40,506 nt of DNA from the NCBI GenBank assembly GCA_964528575.1, contig CAZGTQ010000238.1:1-40506 (forward strand), written 5' to 3'. Below are positions 15,882-21,956 of this stretch, in pieces. Below the pieces are notes generated by a model, which was given only the letters and a program-made list of their open reading frames with translations, made no database searches and had not been told where the DNA came from. The DNA is from CAZGTQ01 sp964528575 (GTDB lineage Bacteria; Planctomycetota; UBA1135; GCA-002686595). Numbering within the stretch: position 1 is the first letter of the stretch; each line of letters begins with the position of its first letter. A program made the position numbers and the translations under genes.

Positions 15882-16199
15882 GTGGAATCTCTCGTGGGGA
15901 AGCGCGACCGCGACGGCAAGCGTCGCGGGGGGGAGGCACGGAAGGCCGGGGGGCGCGACCGGGAGGCTCGGGCCGGATGGCGCGCCAAGCACCACCATAG
16001 CCCGAACGCGACCGTCGCGCGGCGTCCCGCGATCCCGACGGGCGGCGGCCGGCGCGCGGTTCCGTCGCAAACGACCACACCGAAAGAAGACTTACACGCC
16101 CACGACGTTCGTGTCGGGGAAAGCGGCCTCGGGTGGCACCGCGAGCGCGCGCCGGCCACAATCCTTCGCTCCCGTCCGACCGATCCCCGACGAGCAGCC
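15882..16199. other. 318-bp divergent intergenic region (FG-GAP gene / arsM)
   Basis: No gene is seen. Both flanking starts point outward, so both promoters must be here. The least GC-rich stretch is 16068-16100, and a small perfect hairpin CACGA-CGT-TCGTG lies at about 16101-16113, 87 bp before the arsM ATG. I cannot name convincing -35/-10 boxes. An ArsR-type operator would be expected if arsenic-regulated, but no clear one is visible. Confidence 0.45.
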
Positions 16200-17369
16200 A
16201 TGACCCCGCAGCCCACCTCCTACGACGTCCTCGGCTCGGTGCAGGAGCGCTACGCCCAGGGCGCCCGCGCGCGTGTCCCCGAGCTCTGCTGCCCCGTCGA
16301 CTACGACGCGGACCTGCTCGCCGTCCTGCCGGCCGAGATCGTCGAGCGCGACTACGGCTGCGGCGACCCCAGCCGGTTCGTCCGTCCCGGCGACGTGGTC
16401 CTCGATCTCGGGTCGGGAGCCGGGAAGATCTGCTACATGGCGAGCCAGCTCGTCGGTGCCCAGGGGCGTGTGATCGGAGTCGACGCGACCGGCGACATGC
16501 TCGGGCTCGCGCGGCACTACCAGCGCGAGATCGGCGAGCGCATCGGCTGGCACAACACCGACTTCCGGCGGGGGCACATCCAGGATCTGCGGCTCGACCT
16601 CGACGCGCTCGCCGCCTGGCTCGAGCGCAATCCCGTCCGCGACGTCGCCGGGCTCGAGCGGCTGCGCGCGGAGGAAACGCGGTTGCGCGCCGAGGCGCCG
16701 CTCGTCGCCGACGAGTCGGTCGACATCGTGCTCTCCAACTGCGTCCTGAACCTCGTCGACAACGCGCAGAAGACGCAGCTCTTCGGCGAGATCTGGCGCG
16801 TGCTGCGCCGCGGCGGCCGCTGCGCGATCTCCGACATCGTCAGCGACGAGGACGTGCCGGAGGAGCTCCAGCGCGACCCCGAGCTCTGGTCGGGCTGCAT
16901 CTCGGGCGCGATGCGCGAGGACCGCTTCCTCGACGCGTTCGCGGCCGCAGGCCTGTACGGCGTCGCGGTCGCGGCGTACCAGACGGAGCCGTGGGCGGTC
17001 GTGCAAGGCATCGAGCTCCGCTCGATGACGGTCGTCGCGCACAAGGGCAAGGAGGGTCCGTGCTGGGATCACGGCCAGGCGGTCGTGTACCGCGGCCCAT
17101 GGAAGCAGGTCGTCGACGACGACGGGCACGTGCTGAAGCGCGGCGAGCGCACCGCGGTTTGCAAGAAGACGTTCGAGATCCTGACGCGCGAGCCGTACGG
17201 CGCGAGCACGCTCGGCATCGAGCCGATCGTGCCGGTCGCCGCCGTGGACGCGCCGCCGTTCGACTGCCGCACGGACCGTCTGCGCTCGCCGCGCGAGACC
17301 AAGGGCGGCGTCGTCCGCGCCGACGTCGTGCCGGGCTCGTCCTGCGAGCCGGAGTCGGGCTGCTGCTGA
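16200..17369 (+). CDS. arsM: ArsM-like arsenite S-adenosylmethionine methyltransferase
   Basis: Likely methylates trivalent arsenic with SAM in the cytoplasm. The 389-aa protein has the class I methyltransferase motif I (VVLDLGSGAGKICYMAS), an acidic loop (VIGVDATGDMLGLAR) and motif IV/post-IV (DIVLSNCVLNLVDNAQK). The three conserved ArsM cysteine positions have counterparts: Cys30/Cys31 (ELCCPVDYD), Cys181 (SNCVLNLV) and Cys233 (SGCISGAM). The C-terminal 110 residues hold further Cys and end in SSCEPESGCC, a metal-thiolate-like tail seen in longer members of this family. The start is the ATG at 16200. No ArsR or arsenate reductase is next to it. The stop overlaps the ThiE-like gene by one base (TGATG). 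The substrate could differ, since long ArsM-like proteins also occur in arsenosugar pathways. Confidence 0.82.
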   Translation: MTPQPTSYDVLGSVQERYAQGARARVPELCCPVDYDADLLAVLPAEIVERDYGCGDPSRFVRPGDVVLDLGSGAGKICYMASQLVGAQGRVIGVDATGDMLGLARHYQREIGERIGWHNTDFRRGHIQDLRLDLDALAAWLERNPVRDVAGLERLRAEETRLRAEAPLVADESVDIVLSNCVLNLVDNAQKTQLFGEIWRVLRRGGRCAISDIVSDEDVPEELQRDPELWSGCISGAMREDRFLDAFAAAGLYGVAVAAYQTEPWAVVQGIELRSMTVVAHKGKEGPCWDHGQAVVYRGPWKQVVDDDGHVLKRGERTAVCKKTFEILTREPYGASTLGIEPIVPVAAVDAPPFDCRTDRLRSPRETKGGVVRADVVPGSSCEPESGCC

Positions 17370-18079
17370 TGGATCCGCAGCGCGCGCGCGCCGCGCTCGC
17401 GAACGCGCGCTTGATGCTGCTGTTCACGCCCCAGGCCTGTGGGGAGCGCGACCCGCTCGCGGTGCTCGCCGCCTGTCTCGACGAGATCGACGTGATCCAG
17501 GTGCGCGTGAAGGAGGCCGGGCGCACGCGCGGTCCGAGCCCGGCGCGCGCGCTCGCCGAGTGGACCGAGCAGGTGCTGCGCCTGGTCGCGCAGCGCGGGC
17601 GCCCCGTGCCGGTGATCGTCAACGACCGCGTCGACGTCGCGGCGGCGCTGCTCGGGGCGGGCTGCTCCGGCGTGCACGTCGGAGCGGACGACCTGCCGGC
17701 CGACGTCGCGCGCGAGCTGCTCGGGCCCGAGCCGCTCGTCGGCCTCTCGACGCACGCGCCCGCGGAGGTCGCGCGGGCGTGCGCGCTGCCGGTCGACTAC
17801 CTCGGCTTCGGCCCGATCCACGCGACCGCCACCCGCGGCTACGGGCGCGGTCTCGGTCCCGAAGCGGCGTGGGTCGCGGCGTCGGGCGCGACGCTCCCGC
17901 TCTTCTGCATCGGCGGCATCGACGCGACGAACGCGCAGGATCTCGCCGCGATCGGCCGGGTCGCGGTCACGAGCGCGATCCTGGGCGCTGCCGATCCGGC
18001 CCGCGCGGCGCGCGAGCTGCGCGCCGCGCTCGAGGCGCCGGACGAGGCGCCGGACGAAGCGCCGGACGAGCTCGTGTAG
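17369..18079 (+). CDS. thiE: thiamine phosphate synthase (ThiE/TenI family)
   Basis: Expected to join HMP-pyrophosphate and thiazole phosphate to thiamine phosphate. The 236-aa TIM-barrel has the family landmarks: a first strand with IDVIQVRVKEAG (the QxRxK strand), VPVIVNDRVDVAAALLGAGCSGVHVGADDLP (given in parts: NDRVDVA, GVHVGADDLP), VDYLGFGPIHATATRGYG (phosphate and thiazole loop), PLFCIGGID and VTSAILGA. The first 20 residues are a little longer than usual. The C-terminus ends in three EAPD repeats from a 12-bp array. The ATG shares one base with the arsM stop, so translation is coupled to the methyltransferase. This pairing is unusual. TenI-like paralogues lack synthase activity, so the exact reaction is not certain. 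Confidence 0.85.
   Translation: MDPQRARAALANARLMLLFTPQACGERDPLAVLAACLDEIDVIQVRVKEAGRTRGPSPARALAEWTEQVLRLVAQRGRPVPVIVNDRVDVAAALLGAGCSGVHVGADDLPADVARELLGPEPLVGLSTHAPAEVARACALPVDYLGFGPIHATATRGYGRGLGPEAAWVAASGATLPLFCIGGIDATNAQDLAAIGRVAVTSAILGAADPARAARELRAALEAPDEAPDEAPDELV
18032..18067 (+). repeat. 12-bp in-frame tandem array, 3 units, at a protein C-terminus
   Basis: GAGGCGCCGGAC occurs three times (one synonymous change in the third), encoding EAPD-EAPD-EAPD just before the thiE stop codon, outside the TIM barrel. Confidence 0.93.
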
Positions 18080-18103
18080 CCGGCTGCGCCGCCGGCGGCG
18101 AGC

Positions 18104-19189
18104 TCACGCGAGCAGCATCGCGTCGCCGTAGCTGTAGAAGCGGTAGCGGCGCTCGATCGCCTCGCGATACAGGCGCAGCGTGCGCTCGCGGCCGGCGAAC
18201 GCGCACACGAGCATGAGCAGCGTGCTGCGGGGCAGGTGGAAGTTGGTCAACAGCGCGTCGATCGCGCGCAGCGGCCTGCCGGGATAGAGGAACAGGTCGG
18301 TCGTCCCGGCGCGCGGCGCGAGCTCGCCCCGCTCGTCGACGCAACTCTCGAGCACCCGCGCGCTCGTCGTGCCGACCGCGACGACCCGTCCGCCGCGCAC
18401 GCGGCACGCGCGCACGGCCTCGACGGTCGCCGCCGGCAGCTCGAACCGCTCGCTGTGCATCTCGTGCCGCTCGATCTCGCCGCTCTGGACGGGACGGAAC
18501 GTACCCGCGCCGACGTGGAGCGTCACGAACGCGCGCTCGACGCCGCGCGCCGCGAGCCGCTCGAGCAGCTCAGGCGTGAAGTGCAGGCCCGCGGTCGGCG
18601 CGGCGACCGCACCGGGCACGCGCGCGTAGATCGTCTGGTAGCGCTCGCGGTCGAGCGCGCACGCCGCGTCGGGTTCGCGCTCGGAGCGGTGGACGTACGG
18701 CGGCAGCGGCATACGCCCGTAGCGGCGCAGGAGCTCCTCGTCGTCGGCCCCGCTCCCGGTCCGGTCGACGAGCTCGACGATCCACTCGTCGCGGGGCGTC
18801 CCGTCGTCGCGCAGCGGCCGGCGGATAGCCCGCGCAGCGAGCCACCCGCCTTCGAGCTCGACGACCTCGCCGGGCCGCAGCTTGCGCGCCGGGTTCACGA
18901 GCGCCGCCCAGCACGACCGCCCTTCCTCGCATCGCGGCTCGAGCAGGAGGACCTCGACCCGCCCGCCGCTCGCCCGCCGGCCGAGCAGTCTGCTCGGCAG
19001 CACGCGCGTGTCGTTGAGGACGAGCAGGTCGCCCGCGGCGAGGACGTCGGGCAAGTCGCGCACGAGCCGGTGCTCGCTCGCGTCCTCGGCGCGCCGGTGG
19101 ACGAACAGCCGCGCCGCGTCGCGCTCGCGCGCCGGCTCCTGCGCGACGAGCTCGTCCGGCAGCTCGTAGTCGAACGCCTCCAGCCTCAC
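18104..19189 (-). CDS. queA: S-adenosylmethionine:tRNA ribosyltransferase-isomerase
   Basis: Transfers and rearranges the ribosyl moiety of SAM onto preQ1-modified tRNA to give epoxyqueuosine, the step before QueG. The 361-aa protein has the family's length and landmarks: AFDYELPDELVAQEP, DLLVLNDTRVLPSRLLG, RYGRMPLPPYVHR, RYQTIYARVPGAVAAPTAGLHFT (in parts: YQTIYA, AVAAPTAGLHFT), FVTLHVGAGTFRPVQ, HEMHSERF, VVAVGTTSARVLES, TNFHLPRSTLLMLVCAFAG and YRFYSYGDAMLL. The GTG at 19189 overlaps the stop of the GT-C gene by 4 nt (GTGA), which decides the start. It faces thiE tail to tail, with 24 bp between the two stops, a gap that holds a small GCCGGC inverted repeat. No tgt is present here. Confidence 0.95.
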   Translation of the reverse strand: MRLEAFDYELPDELVAQEPARERDAARLFVHRRAEDASEHRLVRDLPDVLAAGDLLVLNDTRVLPSRLLGRRASGGRVEVLLLEPRCEEGRSCWAALVNPARKLRPGEVVELEGGWLAARAIRRPLRDDGTPRDEWIVELVDRTGSGADDEELLRRYGRMPLPPYVHRSEREPDAACALDRERYQTIYARVPGAVAAPTAGLHFTPELLERLAARGVERAFVTLHVGAGTFRPVQSGEIERHEMHSERFELPAATVEAVRACRVRGGRVVAVGTTSARVLESCVDERGELAPRAGTTDLFLYPGRPLRAIDALLTNFHLPRSTLLMLVCAFAGRERTLRLYREAIERRYRFYSYGDAMLLA

Positions 19190-21570
19190 GCGCGCCTCCC
19201 CCGCACCAGCTCCCACGCTCCGAGCGCCACGAACGGCAGCGCGAGCACCGGCCACAGCCACGCCGGCTCGACCCAGCGCCCGGCGCGCTGCCACTCCGTC
19301 ACCGGCCAGTGCAAGAGCGGCCCTGCCGCGAGCAGCCACGTCCACGACGCGCGCGGCCAGAGCGCGAGGAACGGCGCGTACCACGCGAGATACCACGGAT
19401 GGAGCGTCGGGCTCAGCAACACGAACGCCCCGACGAGCACCGCGCTGGCGCGTACCGGATCGTAGCGACGCGCCCAAGCCCACGCGGCGACCCCGCCCCA
19501 TACGACGCCGACGAAGAGCCGACTCAGCCGCCGCGGATCGCTCCACGACTCGTCGAGCGGCAGCTCGGTGCGCGCGAACGCCGCGTCGACGAACCTGTGC
19601 ACGAGGCTCGCGTTCTCCCAGCGCAACCCGTACTCGCCGAGCCCGCCGCCGATCCCCGCGAACCCGCCCTCGAGCACGAGGAACGGAGCGACGCCGACCG
19701 CCGCGACGACCACGAGCGCGAAACCGACGGCGCCGGCTCCCGCAACGCGCCAGCACGTCCGCAGCGCGAACGGCAAGGCCGCGAACGGCAGCAGCTTGAC
19801 GAGCCCCGCCGCGCCGATGGCCGCGATCCCGAGCAACGCGCTCAACCGCTCGCCGCGCTCCCGGTCGATCCGACGCAGGGCGGGCTTGCGCTCGCCGGGT
19901 TTCGCGCCGGGTCTCGTGACTTGTCTCGCGGCGTTCGACGCGACGCTCTTCCTGACGTTTCTCGTGACGTTTTTCGTGACGGAACCGCAACCATCGCCGA
20001 TCTCGGCCGGTCCGCCGGAGGAAGGAGGTGCGGGCGGCGCGAGGCGATGCTCGAGTGATGCGACGAGCGCGAGCCCTGTCACGAAGAGCAGGATCGCGAG
20101 GCTGTCGAAGTGCCCCGCTCCCGCGAGCTCGAGCGCGACGAGCGGACACCATCCCCACGCGAGCACGAGCGCGTCGGGCGCTCCTCGCCGCCGCACGAGC
20201 ACGACGAGCGGAACGAGGACGAGCAGATCGCAGAGCGCGTACAGCACGCGCAACGCGAGCACCGCCCGCTCCCCGTCCCCCGCTCCCGGCCCCCCCACCA
20301 CGGCCACCGCGGCCGCGTTCGCGAGCTGTGCCACCGGCGGATACGCCGCGCTGATCCCACGATTGTTCATCGCCGCGAACGTCGCGGCCCAGCGCTCGCG
20401 GAACGAGGCGAGCTCCTCGGCGTCGGGCGCGTGCGCCCACGGGCTCACGCCCTCGGCCACGAGCCCACCCTCCCAGACGTACCGGTGCACGTCGTCCGAG
20501 GTTCCCGGATCGCCGGCGAGCGCGAGCAACCGCAGCAACACGGCTCCCGCGATCACCAGCGTCAGCGTGCTGCGCGAGCGCGCCGGCGTCACGCCGATCG
20601 GCGCGCCGCGGCCGGTGGCCCCGCAGCCGAATCCAGCGCGCCGCGGCTTGCGCTCCCCCTCCGCGGTGCCCCACGCCGCCGAATCGGCGGATGCACCGAG
20701 CAGGCCCGGCTCGCCCGGCTCGCCCGGCTCGCCCGTGTCAAGCGGCTCACGCGGCTCGCTCGGCTCGCGCGGATCGCACGACGGCGCGTGCGCTCGGACC
20801 GCGGAGGCCAGCCGGAACGGAGCGGGCGCGGCGGGCGCGGGCAGAGCCGCTCGCGCTCGTTGCCCGGCCTCCGCGCGGGCCGGCTGCGTGGGTGTCGAGC
20901 TCACGGGCTCAGCCGACGAGGACGAGGTCGACGCGGTGCTCGGACTCGACGCAGGCTCGGCGAACGGTTCCGGTCTCGACTCGGCCGGCGCCGCCGGAGC
21001 AGCGCGGGCCGAGTCGGCCAACACGGCCAAGTCGGCCAAGTCGGCCGAGTCGGCCGAGTCCGTCGAGGACGTCGAGTCCGTCGAGGACGAGCCGGACGTG
21101 CCGGTCGAGTCCGTCGAGGAGGAGCCGGTCGAGCCCATTGTGCCCAGCGCGGCGTGCGAGCAGGTCGAGAAGAGCGCGCGCTGGGAGCCGGGCCCCGCGG
21201 ACGCGGCGGGCACGGCCTCGGCTGTCGAGCTCAGGCCGCGGTCGGCGCTTGCTACGTTCGCTCCCCCGGAGGGGCCCGCGGGCGCCGGCGAGCCGGTGCT
21301 GGGCGGCGACGAACTGCCGGGGCGCGGCGGCGCGGGAGCGGCGTGAACCGTCGGCGTGTCACCGGTGCCGGGGGGGCGGGCGGCGCGGCTCGCGACGAGC
21401 AGGGCGGCGGCCCAGGCGGCGGAGGCGAGGGCGAGGACGGCCTGGAGCTGGCCCCGGTGCTCAGGGAGCGGGCCCGTCGCCGCGATCGTCGCGAACGCGG
21501 CGGCGATCGGGACGAAGCAGGCGAGGAGCAGGCGGTTCGTGCGCCGCGCGCGAGCGGCGAGCGGTTCCAT
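19186..21570 (-). CDS. GT-C/GT87-like polyprenol-phosphate-dependent glycosyltransferase with very long low-complexity insertion
   Basis: A multi-pass membrane protein of 794 aa that probably transfers a sugar (mannose-like) from a polyprenyl-phosphate donor on the periplasmic face. The diagnostic first periplasmic loop is SDDVHRYVWEGGLVAEGVSPW, near residues 356-377, with the acidic pair of GT-C enzymes. Ten or more membrane helices follow, such as LRVLYALCDLLVLVPLVVLV, LAILLFVTGLALVASL and WTWLLAAGPLLHWPVTEW. Two helices lie near residues 13-32 and 41-61. Residues about 65-325 are Ser/Ala/Pro/Glu low complexity built of short repeats. A second 12-bp array falls in another loop (about 531-562). 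Without these insertions the protein would have a normal family length near 500. The start is the ATG at 21570. It is co-transcribed with queA through a GTGA overlap; a functional link between the two is not evident. Confidence 0.8.
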   Translation of the reverse strand: MEPLAARARRTNRLLLACFVPIAAAFATIAATGPLPEHRGQLQAVLALASAAWAAALLVASRAARPPGTGDTPTVHAAPAPPRPGSSSPPSTGSPAPAGPSGGANVASADRGLSSTAEAVPAASAGPGSQRALFSTCSHAALGTMGSTGSSSTDSTGTSGSSSTDSTSSTDSADSADLADLAVLADSARAAPAAPAESRPEPFAEPASSPSTASTSSSSAEPVSSTPTQPARAEAGQRARAALPAPAAPAPFRLASAVRAHAPSCDPREPSEPREPLDTGEPGEPGEPGLLGASADSAAWGTAEGERKPRRAGFGCGATGRGAPIGVTPARSRSTLTLVIAGAVLLRLLALAGDPGTSDDVHRYVWEGGLVAEGVSPWAHAPDAEELASFRERWAATFAAMNNRGISAAYPPVAQLANAAAVAVVGGPGAGDGERAVLALRVLYALCDLLVLVPLVVLVRRRGAPDALVLAWGWCPLVALELAGAGHFDSLAILLFVTGLALVASLEHRLAPPAPPSSGGPAEIGDGCGSVTKNVTRNVRKSVASNAARQVTRPGAKPGERKPALRRIDRERGERLSALLGIAAIGAAGLVKLLPFAALPFALRTCWRVAGAGAVGFALVVVAAVGVAPFLVLEGGFAGIGGGLGEYGLRWENASLVHRFVDAAFARTELPLDESWSDPRRLSRLFVGVVWGGVAAWAWARRYDPVRASAVLVGAFVLLSPTLHPWYLAWYAPFLALWPRASWTWLLAAGPLLHWPVTEWQRAGRWVEPAWLWPVLALPFVALGAWELVRGRRA
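19885..19980 (-). repeat. 12-bp in-frame tandem array, about 8 units, in GT-C loop
   Basis: Eight 12-bp units read VTKN, VTRN, VRKS, VASN, AARQ, VTRP, GAKP and GERK on the minus strand; the first units share the GTCACGARAAAC core. The unit is unusually AT-rich for this genome. It falls in a hydrophilic loop between membrane helices. Confidence 0.85.
20707..20778 (-). repeat. 9-bp in-frame tandem array, 8 units, in GT-C insertion
   Basis: Units of CGGCTCGCC, with the first three identical and later ones divergent, encode a Gly-Glu-Pro tripeptide series (GEPGEPGEP, then DTG, REP, SEP). The array is part of the large cytoplasmic insertion. Confidence 0.9.
21010..21140 (-). repeat. compound 9/18-bp in-frame array in GT-C insertion
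   Basis: Nine-bp units GTCGGCCAA/GTCGGCCGA (21013-21058) encode an Asp-Ser/Leu-Ala series. They merge into 18-bp units around GTCGAGTCCGTCGAGGAC that encode Ser/Thr/Asp-rich sequence. Two unit types are fused in one tract, suggesting repeated rounds of expansion. Confidence 0.82.
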
Positions 21571-21828
21571 GCGGGGGGCTTTGTAGCCGAAAGGGGGCGG
21601 CCGGAGGGACTCGCGCGCGCCGCGAAAGGCGGGCCGAGGTCAGGGGCGGATGAAGATCCTTCTCAGTTCGGGGGAAGGGATTGGCCCCACTGCGCCGAAG
21701 GAGGGGTAGAGTGGTCCGCGGGGTTTCACCCCGACTTCTCGGAGCCATCGGCTCCCCGAGTCCTGCGCTGCGCCCGGGGGGGCCGCAGAGAGGAATCGGA
21801 TCTTCCGCGTAGGGAGATGGACACGATA

Positions 21829-21860
21829 GGGGCGCCAGCAGGGGACACGGCTGGTGCCCC
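21829..21860. terminator. hairpin between AAA+ regulator and GT-C gene
   Basis: An 11-bp stem with one G-U pair (GGGGCGCCAGC at 21829-21839, GCTGGTGCCCC at 21850-21860) and a 10-nt loop. On the plus strand TCTTCCATTT follows. It lies about 97 bp past the minus-strand regulator stop, so it may end that operon or a plus-strand small RNA. Confidence 0.5.
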
Positions 21861-21882
21861 TCTTCCATTTCGGGCCCGCCTC

Positions 21883-21922
21883 GAGTTGGGTTCCGTAGCG
21901 GGGAGTTGGGTTCCGTAGCGGG
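21883..21922. repeat. perfect 20-bp duplication, intergenic
   Basis: GAGTTGGGTTCCGTAGCGGG occurs twice head to tail with no mismatch, 35 bp past the stop of the AAA+ regulator gene. The unit length is not a multiple of three. Confidence 0.95.
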
Positions 21923-21956
21923 ACACCGTCATAAGGGGTGCCGCGCGCGCGCGCGC

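Larger units (their letters stand above)
21571..21956. other. 386-bp gap between GT-C gene and AAA+ regulator; structured
   Basis: No protein gene is seen. The gap contains several potential hairpins: GGGG-TTTCA-CCCC and GGAGCC-ATC-GGCTCC near 21719-21755, and a long hairpin at 21829-21860. A perfect 20-bp duplication follows. The density of structure is higher than in other gaps here, so a small RNA or long leader of the GT-C gene is possible. Confidence 0.45.

Noticed and set aside
16200..17369. Alternative call as a generic ubiquinone/menaquinone methyltransferase
   Set aside because: The three cysteine positions and the SNCVLNLV segment fit ArsM better, and the Cys-rich tail is not found in UbiE.
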